DNA of 64,000 nucleotides from assembly GCA_947168665.1 (NCBI GenBank), contig CAMVMX010000013.1:46141-110140 (forward strand), read 5' to 3'. The notes under the pieces were generated by a model, which had not been told where the DNA came from, ran no database searches, and was given only the letters and a program-made list of their open reading frames with translations. Position numbers and translations under genes: made by a program. The stretch comes from an uncultured Bacteroidales bacterium. Lineage in GTDB: Bacteria; Bacteroidota; Bacteroidia; Bacteroidales; P3. How positions within the stretch are numbered: position 1 is the first letter of the stretch; every line of letters starts with the position of its first letter. Positions 43,358 to 50,977 of the stretch are shown here, piece after piece.

Positions 43358-45676
43358 TTACCCCTCGTCTGGGAAGAAGGCTTTCCACCTCCTGTGGTCG
43401 GTGGTGTTCTCTATATAGGTGTCGCAGTAGAGCCAGTTGCCCGAGGGAGAATCTTCCACTATCACGCCGCCGCCCATGCCCTCATGCTCCCGCACATAGT
43501 CTATCAAGGCGTTGTGCTTGGCCGGTGCCTCCCCGTCGCTGTCCGCGCTCTTGGTGTCGAACAGCATCAGGCGGCCGTTCTTCAGCTGTATGATAAAGTC
43601 CACATAGAAGAGTCCGCGGCTTTTGCCGTCCGTCTTGGTATAGGCTATGGCGTAGTGGTCGCGCCCTTTGTCGCCGTTTTTGTACCACCAGTCTATCTGT
43701 TCCCTGTGTTCTTCAAGGAAAGTCTCAAACCGCTGTTCGGGTGTCGAGGCTCGTTTCAGTCGGATGAAAGGCTCCAGGGCGTGGTTCTCCACGTCAGGCA
43801 CTGCCTCATTGGTCTCTTCGTCATACAGTCTGTCCTTTGGCAGCTCCCATCGTGTGTCCACTATCGCGCGTTCCGCCGCCTGCTTGCGGCGCTCGTCCAC
43901 CTGCCTTTCGTAGGTGGCTATCGCCTTGCGCACAATCTCGGCATACTTTCGGTTGTTATCCTGCTTGGTGCTCAGGATAACCTTCCGTGCCTCGGTCTCG
44001 AAACATTCAAACAGTTCCTCCATCAGCTCCAACAGGCATCGGCTCAGTGTGGCCGCCGACAGTTTCTCGAAGGGGGCGATATTCCGCTCGCAGAAGTCGG
44101 CAAACAGTCTTCGCAGCTCGCCTCCCTTCCGGGCAAAGCCATAGCGTTGCCCGTCTTTCAGCACCGTCTCGCCCTCCAAGTTCAGGTCCACATCCTCCGG
44201 TATCCACACCTGCACCTTCTGCACGTCGAAGGTGACGTGTGCCCGCAGTTCCGCGCTGCGGCGGTTCACGGCGCAGGGGTTCTCAGGCCCGGTGGGGAAT
44301 GGGTCGTCGTCAAACTCCAAGTGGGTTTGCGAAAGCCCCCAGTTGTCCACAAACGTCTGCCGCAAGGTCTTCTTGAAGTCGCTGCCCAGACGCATACGGC
44401 TCTCGCCCCGGCGTATGCTCGTGCTGCTGTCGAGGGTGATGGGGGTCACATCCTCCCGCCGTTTGGCCACCAGTCGGCTGATGTAGCCTATCCCGTCCGC
44501 CACTATCTCTATCTTGTCCGCGCTCAGGTCGGTATACACATAGCCCTTGTTCAGCAGCGCGTCGGGGTAGAAATGCTGCTCCGGCATGCGCAGTATGCGG
44601 CCCACGGTCTGCATGGTGAACGTCATGCTGTTCATTTTGCGGAATATCAGCAGCACCGCAGCCCGGGGGCAGTCCCATCCCTTGGCAATGGCCTGTTTGA
44701 ACAGCAGGGTCTGCACCATGCTGTCCGGCTTCTCTATGCCGTCTAAATTCTGCTTGTCCTTGCTGTCGCTCAGCCATACCGCTAAGCGGCCGTTGGCGGT
44801 GGTCATGTTCCAGTTCGTCATTTCCAAATACTTCTCCACCGTGTCGCGTATGCGGGTGTCGTCGTCGTTCAGGGCGGCCTTGTCGTTGGGCAGCTGTATC
44901 AGCAGCAGCGGATTGATGTTCGCGCCCTGCCGCTGGTAGGCCTCGGCTATCTCCTGTCGGCGGCGCAGGGCCAGTTCCAGCAGGTGCTGCGTCAGGTCAC
45001 GCTCGTCGCTGATGTCCTTGCTCACGTTGGGGTTCAGCACAATGCCCTCCTTGATCATCTCCTCGGCAATCACCCGCTCGCGCGGTATGCTCACCTGCTG
45101 CTCGCCCCGTGTGAGGGGTGTCGCGCTCACGCGCAGCTCTATCTTGGGGTCTATTCGGTCTAACACCTTGCGGCTCTTGTCCGCCCGCTTGTCCCAGAAG
45201 TCGTGTTCCTCGTCAATCACCACGATGATGGGGTGTCCCGCCTCGCGGGTGCGGCGGGCGGTCTCGAATATGGAGCAGCCCTGCTCCGTGTCGCGCACCA
45301 TCAGGTTCTTCTCCTTGTTGATGCTCTCCCAGTTGGCGAAGAGCACCTCTCCCGGGTGCAGCAGGCCCTCGTTGCGGTCCACCTCGTCGTACATCACGGG
45401 GCGCAGCTCGCGCGTCTCGCCGAAGTAGTTCTTCATCTTGAAGTAGCTCTGCTCGTGCAGGGCGTTGGGGGCAATCCATATCATCACCGGCTCCTGCTCC
45501 CGTCCGCGCGTCTGCAGGGCCACCTGCTCCAGTGCCATAGTGGTCATCACTGTCTTGCCGCTGCCCGTAGGGGCCTCGAACACCAAGGTGTGTCTCGTGC
45601 CGCCCAACTCTAACATGTCTAATGTGTGCTGCACAATCTGGCTCACCGCCCGCTGTTGATAGTCAAGTGTCTTCAT
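43358..45676 (-). CDS. type III restriction Res-like helicase-nuclease
   Basis: 772 residues. SF2 helicase: Walker A FEAPTGSGKTVM (about 31-42), DEEH box IDEEHDFW, SATP, and the second RecA domain with AIAKGWDCPRA and QTVGRILRMPE. The C-terminal domain is nuclease-like: RGLFYVDFIIQLKNGRLMLFDTKS fits a PD-(D/E)xK core (Asp ... DxK). In type III systems the Res subunit moves on DNA and cuts it when Mod recognises an unmethylated site. Its ATG overlaps the Mod stop as ATGA (45673-45676). Complete. Confidence 0.92.
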   Translation of the reverse strand: MKTLDYQQRAVSQIVQHTLDMLELGGTRHTLVFEAPTGSGKTVMTTMALEQVALQTRGREQEPVMIWIAPNALHEQSYFKMKNYFGETRELRPVMYDEVDRNEGLLHPGEVLFANWESINKEKNLMVRDTEQGCSIFETARRTREAGHPIIVVIDEEHDFWDKRADKSRKVLDRIDPKIELRVSATPLTRGEQQVSIPRERVIAEEMIKEGIVLNPNVSKDISDERDLTQHLLELALRRRQEIAEAYQRQGANINPLLLIQLPNDKAALNDDDTRIRDTVEKYLEMTNWNMTTANGRLAVWLSDSKDKQNLDGIEKPDSMVQTLLFKQAIAKGWDCPRAAVLLIFRKMNSMTFTMQTVGRILRMPEQHFYPDALLNKGYVYTDLSADKIEIVADGIGYISRLVAKRREDVTPITLDSSTSIRRGESRMRLGSDFKKTLRQTFVDNWGLSQTHLEFDDDPFPTGPENPCAVNRRSAELRAHVTFDVQKVQVWIPEDVDLNLEGETVLKDGQRYGFARKGGELRRLFADFCERNIAPFEKLSAATLSRCLLELMEELFECFETEARKVILSTKQDNNRKYAEIVRKAIATYERQVDERRKQAAERAIVDTRWELPKDRLYDEETNEAVPDVENHALEPFIRLKRASTPEQRFETFLEEHREQIDWWYKNGDKGRDHYAIAYTKTDGKSRGLFYVDFIIQLKNGRLMLFDTKSADSDGEAPAKHNALIDYVREHEGMGGGVIVEDSPSGNWLYCDTYIENTTDHRRWKAFFPDEG

Positions 45677-47757
45677 TGGTTGTCCTCCTTTCTTTCGTTG
45701 ATGTCGCTGCCGTCAATAATCTCGTTGTCGTAGTAGCGGTCCTCCTGCGGCAGCACACGGCGGTAGGCCTCGTAGATGGCAGCGGGCAGTGCGCACAGCT
45801 GCACACGATCCTCCACCTCGGCAAAGTCGTCGTCGTAGGCATAGTTGGTGTAGGAGAAGGTATAGACTTTGATGGGGTTAGAGCATACCCCGGCCTTCGG
45901 CCACCCCTCTTTTGAACATACCCCGGCCTTCGGCCACCCCTCTGAAGAGGGGATGGCTGGCGCGGCGGTAGTCGCATTAGCGGGTGCGGGAGGTGTAGTG
46001 GTAGTCGCATCAATGGGGACGGGTGGTGTGGTGGTTGTCGCATCAATGGGGATGGGTGGTGCGGCAGCATCCCCTCCTTGGGAGGGGTTAGGGGTGGGTA
46101 TAGAGTGGTTGTGAGTATCCTTTGCGGCCAACTTCGCCCTATCGTCCACTCGGTTTGGTTTTGAGCATACCCCAGCCTTCGGCCACCCCTCTGAAGAGGG
46201 GAGGGGTGGTGTGGTTTTGAGCCACTCAACGATACGGGGGATGGCCTCTTCGCTATAGATGACCATCATCAGGCGGTCACCCTTGCCAAACAGGCGCACA
46301 TGCTTTCGGATGTTGCGGATTTCTAAATTCTGGATTCTCAGTTCCTCGAAGATATCCTCCTTGATGCAGAGCAGGTCGGTGGCGGCGGCCATGAGGTCGC
46401 GCATATTGCGGTTGGTGCGCTGGCGTGGCAGCAGCCGAGTGCGGTAGTATCGCAGACTGTTGTCCCTCAGCCCCTCCACCTCCACGCCTTTGGGCGTGGT
46501 GTAGCCCTCTATCACGCGCTTGTTGCGCTCGTAGGTCACCTCCTCGCAGATGTTGTTCTCGTTGTTCGTCACCAAAATGCACTGCCGATGTCCCCCGTCC
46601 TCCTTGTTCAATTGCATCACCGCATGCATCGTCGTCCCACTCCCCGCAAAGAAGTCAGATATAATGGAGTCGGCTGTGGTTGTATGATATAGTATTTTCT
46701 TTATTAAAGAAGAAGGCTTCACAGTATCAAATCCAGTCTCTTTCCCCATAATGGTATTAAGTTCGTTTTTGCCATTCTGTGCCGTCCCGATGGAAGAGTC
46801 CATATGAGACCAAAATGGGTCGTACGATAGTTTTTTTTCCTCATCATTAGGGTAAACGGCTTTTTTTACAATACCATTATCTATTTCAATTCGCCCTCTT
46901 TTTATTAAGTCTTGCGCTGTGTCAAATCCAATTTGCCATCGCTTGCCTTTACGAGGGTATTGTCCGAGTATTGGGAATTTCATAGACTCCCTATTGTAAA
47001 AACCAGCATCTGATTTTTCAATTATCTCCAGTCGACATGCACCATATCTACCATTATTTGGGTAATTCCTTTTTTTATCCTGTATTTCTAATCGAAAACC
47101 ATTTATTATCTCTTTCCTTTTTGCGTAGAATAATATTGATTCAACTTTCTGTTGTAGACCATATTTGGCATTTCCTGCATTTGTGGGTTGAGTTGTGGAT
47201 TCCCAAGTGATATGACCAATGAAGTTTTTCTCAGTAAAAATTTCGTCGCATAATATTTTCAGTTGAGCAAATTCAATGGTATTAATTGAGATTAAAATAG
47301 TCCCTCGGTCGGAGAGCAGACGTTTGGCGATGCGGAGGCGTTTGGACATGAAGGAGAGCCATTTGCTGTGGCGGTAGTCGTCGTCGGCATCGACGTAGTG
47401 GTCATTATAGGAGAAGTCTTTATTGCCGGTGTTGTAGGGCGGGTCGATATAGATGACGTCGATGCGGCCCTCGTGGGTGTAGGTGAGGGCGGTGAGGGCT
47501 TCGAGGTTGTCGCCCTCGATAAGGATGTGGTTGGGGGAGGAGGGGGAGGAGCCGGGGATGTAGCGTTCCGGCACTTCGTCGAGTACGGGCAGGTGGGTGC
47601 GGAGGCGTTCTTCCACCTCCTCGGGGTGGTTCTCCCACACAAGGCCGTATTTCTTGGTGTTGACGAGTTCGAGCAGGGCAGCCCGCTCGTCGTCGCTCAG
47701 CCCCGCCAACGTTTTGATACGCTGCCGCAGGGCCTCACGATTGATTTTCGTTGCCAT
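45673..47757 (-). CDS. type III Mod-like DNA methyltransferase with repeat insertion
   Basis: 694 residues, beta-class N6-adenine methyltransferase. N-terminal type III Mod region (LVWENHPEEVEERLRTHLPVLDEVPERYI in parts), catalytic DPPYNTGNKDF (about 135) before the SAM motif FFAGSGTT (about 362), giving the beta order. Residues ~190-350 are the target-recognition region and are AT-rich in DNA. Residues ~515-625 are unlike any Mod: three SSEGWPKAGVCSK-like stretches from DNA palindromes and three 11-residue PIDATTTTPPV repeats, lying between IVEWLK and KVYTFSYTNYAYDDDF, which normally nearly adjoin. First gene of the operon. Start at ATG 47757 (MATKINREA). Confidence 0.92.
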   Translation of the reverse strand: MATKINREALRQRIKTLAGLSDDERAALLELVNTKKYGLVWENHPEEVEERLRTHLPVLDEVPERYIPGSSPSSPNHILIEGDNLEALTALTYTHEGRIDVIYIDPPYNTGNKDFSYNDHYVDADDDYRHSKWLSFMSKRLRIAKRLLSDRGTILISINTIEFAQLKILCDEIFTEKNFIGHITWESTTQPTNAGNAKYGLQQKVESILFYAKRKEIINGFRLEIQDKKRNYPNNGRYGACRLEIIEKSDAGFYNRESMKFPILGQYPRKGKRWQIGFDTAQDLIKRGRIEIDNGIVKKAVYPNDEEKKLSYDPFWSHMDSSIGTAQNGKNELNTIMGKETGFDTVKPSSLIKKILYHTTTADSIISDFFAGSGTTMHAVMQLNKEDGGHRQCILVTNNENNICEEVTYERNKRVIEGYTTPKGVEVEGLRDNSLRYYRTRLLPRQRTNRNMRDLMAAATDLLCIKEDIFEELRIQNLEIRNIRKHVRLFGKGDRLMMVIYSEEAIPRIVEWLKTTPPLPSSEGWPKAGVCSKPNRVDDRAKLAAKDTHNHSIPTPNPSQGGDAAAPPIPIDATTTTPPVPIDATTTTPPAPANATTAAPAIPSSEGWPKAGVCSKEGWPKAGVCSNPIKVYTFSYTNYAYDDDFAEVEDRVQLCALPAAIYEAYRRVLPQEDRYYDNEIIDGSDINERKEDNQ
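45884..45952. repeat. two copies of a palindromic repeat inside the mod gene
   Basis: CATACCCCGGCCTTCGGCCA... starts at 45884 and again at 45917. The second copy continues into CCCCTCTGAAGAGGGG (45937-45952), itself a palindrome, and GGCCTTCGGCC is a second one. A third copy is at 46166. Confidence 0.85.
45968..46066. repeat. three tandem 33-bp repeats inside the mod gene
   Basis: Units at 45968-46000, 46001-46033 and 46034-46066, each beginning GTNGTCGCAT. Being 33 bp, they add or remove 11 residues without a frameshift. Confidence 0.85.
46071..46087. repeat. short palindrome inside the mod gene
   Basis: CCCCTCCTTGGGAGGGG: 7-bp arms and a 3-base loop, followed by TTAGGGGTGGG. It is of the same kind as the neighbouring palindromes. 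Confidence 0.7.
46166..46201. repeat. third copy of the palindromic repeat in the mod gene
   Basis: CATACCCCAGCCTTCGGCCA..., differing from the copy at 45917 by one base over 36. Confidence 0.85.
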
Positions 47758-48310
47758 AGTTGTCTGCGTTTTAGGCGTGGGCTTATCTTCGACAGGCAGG
47801 CAACTCAGTGAAGACCTAAAAAAAACAGAGACGTGGACTTGGTGTATTTTGGACTTATCCACGTCCTGAGGTCCTGAGATTACCTGCCATCGTCAATAAG
47901 TCGCGTCCACGCTCTGCATCGCAGACGCTTGCCGACTTACTCACGACGATGGCTATTGAAATTTCTCAGGTTTCAGGATCGTGCCGAATAATTCGCTCGC
48001 GCTATGTTATTATGTCGTTTTTTATTGTATGTTGTGTGTCACATTGTTTTGTCGTGTTTTGTTGTGTCTCAGTTGTATCGTCCAGGGATCGTTGTGCAGT
48101 TGCTGAACTGCATTTGCCCGCCGCCGTCAACAATAAATGTCTTGCATCAATGGCACAGGAATGGCGGAACGAGCGAAGTGGCTGCGGCGTCACACCCCGG
48201 CAGCCACCCACCGCGTCCTCAGTCTTTGAGGATGGGGAGGGTGGTGTGGTAGAGAATCGTGGCAGCGCTCCTTGTTCATGATGGTGATGAGGTTGACGGC
48301 GAGATGCTCT
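47758..48310. other. gene-free region upstream of the restriction-like operon
   Basis: About 550 bases without a convincing gene. It must hold the operon's promoter, but no clear TAnnTTTG box is seen. GACGTGGA (47830-47837) and TCCACGTC (47858-47865) form an 8-bp inverted repeat with a 20-base spacer, a possible operator. Confidence 0.5.
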
Positions 48311-49339
48311 CTATTGGTTGGCGTATTGCTGCACTTCGTCGTGGAAGAATTCGATGGCGACGCCGGCTTGGCGGAAGAGTTCTTCGCTTTCGGCCCCGGC
48401 GTGGTATTTGCGCTCGCAGACTACGCGCTTGATGCCGCAGTTGATGATGAGCATGGCGCAGGTGCGGCAGGGGGTCATGCGGCAGTAGAGGGTGGCGCCG
48501 TCGAGGGCGATGCCGCGGCGGGCGGCCTGGCAGATGGCGTTCTGCTCGGCATGGACGGTGCGGACGCAGTGGGTGGTGACGCGGCCGTCGGCCTCAATGG
48601 TCTGGCGGAAGAGGTGTCCGACCTCGTCGCAGTGGGGCAGGCCGGAGGGGGAGCCGACGTAGCCGGTGACGAGCAGCTGGCGGTCTTTGACGATGACGCA
48701 GCCGGAGCGCCCGCGGTCGCAGGTGGCACGCTTGGAGGCAGTGTTGGCCAGTTCCATGAAGTATTCGTCCCACGAGGGGCGGCGGTACATGATTTTGCCC
48801 AGCACTTCCTCGACTTGGCGGCCCAGGTCGTCGACGGTGCCGTTGTTGTCGAAACGGAAGTCGGCGTGGTCGATGCAGTAGCGGAGGTTTTGTTTGTTGG
48901 GGTCGTCGCTGGTCATTTCGCGCTGCTCGTTGGCGAGGAAGGTCTGGTAGTCGATGTGGTCGGTCTCGCTGCCGCGGAGGACGGCGCGCTCGTAGCGCAC
49001 GCGGGTGTCGGCGTCGACGGCAAAGAGGTAGAAGTTGGGCTTGGCGCGGAGGGCGTCGACTTCGCCGGGGGTGCGGATGCTTTCGATGATGCAGTTGCGG
49101 CCGGAGGCTTGGGCGCGGTCGTAGAGCTGCTCGACAATCCACGAGGGGGAATGGGCGGCGCGGAGGTCGTTGCCCACGAGGGTCATGCTGTCGCGGTTGA
49201 CTTCGAGTCCGCGGCGTTTGATTTCGTCGATGAGGAAGGCGCGGACGGAGTAGTGGTCGAAGTCTTTCTGACGCTGGAGGTATTCGACGATGGTGCCTTT
49301 GCCGGCCCCGAGGGTGCCTGTGATGCCGATGGTAATCAT
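48311..49339 (-). CDS. P-loop kinase - dCMP deaminase fusion
   Basis: 342 residues, two parts. Residues ~1-165 are a P-loop nucleotide-kinase-like domain (ITIGITGTLGAGKGTIVEYL with Walker A GTLGAGKGT). Residues ~185-342 are a zinc dCMP deaminase: TVHAEQNAICQAARRG (catalytic His/Glu) and MTPCRTCAMLIINCGIKRVV (two Cys). dCMP deaminase makes dUMP for thymidylate. Fusions of this kind are known from yeast Dcd1, and a P-loop plus deaminase layout is also found in the AvcD antiphage protein, which is longer. Housekeeping nucleotide metabolism is more likely, but it lies next to the restriction-like operon. Followed upstream by tandem repeats. Confidence 0.88.
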   Translation of the reverse strand: MITIGITGTLGAGKGTIVEYLQRQKDFDHYSVRAFLIDEIKRRGLEVNRDSMTLVGNDLRAAHSPSWIVEQLYDRAQASGRNCIIESIRTPGEVDALRAKPNFYLFAVDADTRVRYERAVLRGSETDHIDYQTFLANEQREMTSDDPNKQNLRYCIDHADFRFDNNGTVDDLGRQVEEVLGKIMYRRPSWDEYFMELANTASKRATCDRGRSGCVIVKDRQLLVTGYVGSPSGLPHCDEVGHLFRQTIEADGRVTTHCVRTVHAEQNAICQAARRGIALDGATLYCRMTPCRTCAMLIINCGIKRVVCERKYHAGAESEELFRQAGVAIEFFHDEVQQYANQ

Positions 49340-49350
49340 GGTGAATGTGG

Positions 49351-49430
49351 GAATGTGTTAATGTGGGAATGTGTTAATGTGGGAATGTGTTAATGCGGGA
49401 ATGTGTTAATTTGGGAATGTGTTAATACGT
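49351..49430. repeat. five tandem 16-bp repeats
   Basis: GAATGTGTTAATGTGG repeated five times (49351-49430), the last two slightly diverged. It fills the gap between purE and the kinase-deaminase gene. Same unit family at 4126-4157 and 19384-19399. Confidence 0.9.
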
Positions 49431-49438
49431 TGGTGTGT

Positions 49439-49945
49439 TTAGCATTTGTATTTGTATTGTAGTTGGGAGAGTTCTTGGTTGGCTTTGACGATTTTGTTTT
49501 TGAGGCCAGCCTTGTAGGCCACGAGGCGCTGCATGATGTCGGGGTCGGCGAGGGCGAGCATCTGCATGGCGAGGATGGCGGCGTTCTGCGCGCCGTTGAT
49601 GGCCACGGTGGCCACGGGGATTCCCGGAGGCATCTGGAGGATGGCAAGGGTGGCGTCGAGGCCCTCGAGGGTGCTGCCTTTGATGGGGACGCCGATGACG
49701 GGCAGGGGTGTCTCGGCGGCGATGACGCCGGGGAGGGCGGCGGCCATGCCGGCGCCGGCTATGATGACTCGGATGCCACGGGCGGCGGCGCCACGGGCAA
49801 AGTCGGAGACTTCGGCGGGGGTGCGGTGGGCCGAGAGGGCATTGACTTCGAAGGGAATGGCCATCTCTTCAAAAAACTGACAGGCTTTCTCCATGACGGG
49901 GAGGTCGGAGGTGGAGCCCATGATGATGCTGACTAAGGGTTTCAT
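49439..49945 (-). CDS. purE: N5-carboxyaminoimidazole ribonucleotide mutase
   Basis: 168 residues; purine synthesis, N5-CAIR to CAIR. IIMGSTSDLPVMEKA at the N-terminus, NALSAHRTPAEVSDFA, IIAGAGMAAALPGVIAA and GVPIKGSTLEGLDATLAILQMP. ATG 49945 matches the family start; the frame is open much further upstream but that is shadow. 26 bases from gpsA. purL lies in the same window. Confidence 0.97.
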   Translation of the reverse strand: MKPLVSIIMGSTSDLPVMEKACQFFEEMAIPFEVNALSAHRTPAEVSDFARGAAARGIRVIIAGAGMAAALPGVIAAETPLPVIGVPIKGSTLEGLDATLAILQMPPGIPVATVAINGAQNAAILAMQMLALADPDIMQRLVAYKAGLKNKIVKANQELSQLQYKYKC

Positions 49946-49971
49946 TGCTTGTGGTTTTTGTTGGACGGGGG

Positions 49972-50976
49972 TTAGTCTTGTTTGTGGTATATCTGCCAGG
50001 CACGGAGAAGCACGTCGGGGCGGGCGCCCTCGTAAAGGACTTTGTAGACGGCCTGGGCTATGGGCATGGAGATGCCGTGGGAGCGGCGTATCTTCTCGAG
50101 GCTGTTGACGGCGTAGTAGCCTTCGGCTATCATGTGCATTTCGAGCTGGGCGGTCTTGACGGAGTAGCCACGGCCCACCATGGTGCCGAAGGTGCGGTTG
50201 CGGCTGAGCTGGGAGTAGCAGGTGACGAGGAGGTCGCCGACGTAGGGTGGCATGTTTTCGGGGGTGATGACCAGGTCGGGGACGGTGCCCATCATTTTGA
50301 GGAAGGCGTGCATCTCGGCAATGGCGTAGCTGACGAGGACGGCCATGAGGTTGTCGCCGCTGCCCATGCCGATGCAGAGTCCGGCGGCGACGGCGTAGAT
50401 GTTTTTGAGGGCTGTGGCGTACTGGATGCCGCGTATGTCGGTGGAGGGGTTGATGTTGATGTACTGGCAGCGCAGGTGCTGCATGACGGTGCTGGTGAGG
50501 TCGGGGTTGAGGCTGGCGGCGGTGATGAAGGTGAGACGCTCGCGGGCCACTTCTTCGGCGTGGGTGGGGCCGGAGACGATGGCCAGCTGGCTTTCTGGCA
50601 CATGGTAGTAGCTCTGCAGGTAGTCGGTGACGATCATGTCGGCTTCGGGGATGAAGCCTTTGATGGCCGAGACGAACTGGCGGCGGCGCAGGGTGTCGGG
50701 GTTTATCTGCAGCATGGTTTTGTGCAGGAAGGCGGTGGGGATGACGAGGTAGATGATGTCGCAACGGTCCACCACGTCCTGGGGATGGCTGCAGATTTCG
50801 ACGCGCGAGGGGTCGATGATGACTTCGGCCAGGTAGCGGAAGTTGCGGCCGTGGGTGGTGAGGCTTTTGCGTATGTCGGGTTCGCGCACGTACCAGCAGA
50901 CCCGTGCTGAGGGCTGTTCGAGCAGAAGCTTTACGATGGCGGTGGCCCACGAGCCGCTTCCGAGTACTCCTATCAT
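49972..50976 (-). CDS. gpsA: glycerol-3-phosphate dehydrogenase [NAD(P)+]
   Basis: Makes sn-glycerol 3-phosphate for phospholipids. 334 residues. IGVLGSGSWATAIVKLL nucleotide-binding start, AIKGFIPE, VSGPTHAEEVARERLT, ATALKNIYAVAAGLCIGMGSGDN with the catalytic Lys, and SRNRTFG. The pepD stop is one base from its ATG, so they are coupled. Confidence 0.96.
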   Translation of the reverse strand: MIGVLGSGSWATAIVKLLLEQPSARVCWYVREPDIRKSLTTHGRNFRYLAEVIIDPSRVEICSHPQDVVDRCDIIYLVIPTAFLHKTMLQINPDTLRRRQFVSAIKGFIPEADMIVTDYLQSYYHVPESQLAIVSGPTHAEEVARERLTFITAASLNPDLTSTVMQHLRCQYININPSTDIRGIQYATALKNIYAVAAGLCIGMGSGDNLMAVLVSYAIAEMHAFLKMMGTVPDLVITPENMPPYVGDLLVTCYSQLSRNRTFGTMVGRGYSVKTAQLEMHMIAEGYYAVNSLEKIRRSHGISMPIAQAVYKVLYEGARPDVLLRAWQIYHKQD

Positions 50977-50977
50977 G

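Noticed and set aside
45884..46201. CRISPR array
   Set aside because: The repeats are few, adjacent or irregularly spaced and lie inside an intact coding frame; there are no unique spacers of constant length and no cas genes.
39470..47757. a complete phosphorothioation (Dnd) system
   Set aside because: No DndA, DndB or DndC-like protein is in the operon or window, so sulfur modification cannot be supported.
47949..48281. 110-codon plus frame upstream of the restriction-like operon
   Set aside because: Cys/Val-rich with no family likeness, no promoter and an odd composition; probably chance.
49351..49430. CRISPR array or plasmid-type iterons
   Set aside because: The units are directly tandem with no spacers, and no replication gene is near; a simple tandem repeat fits better.
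49946..50950. long upstream extension of the purE frame
   Set aside because: Ala/Pro/Arg/His-rich shadow of gpsA; the family start of PurE is at 49945.
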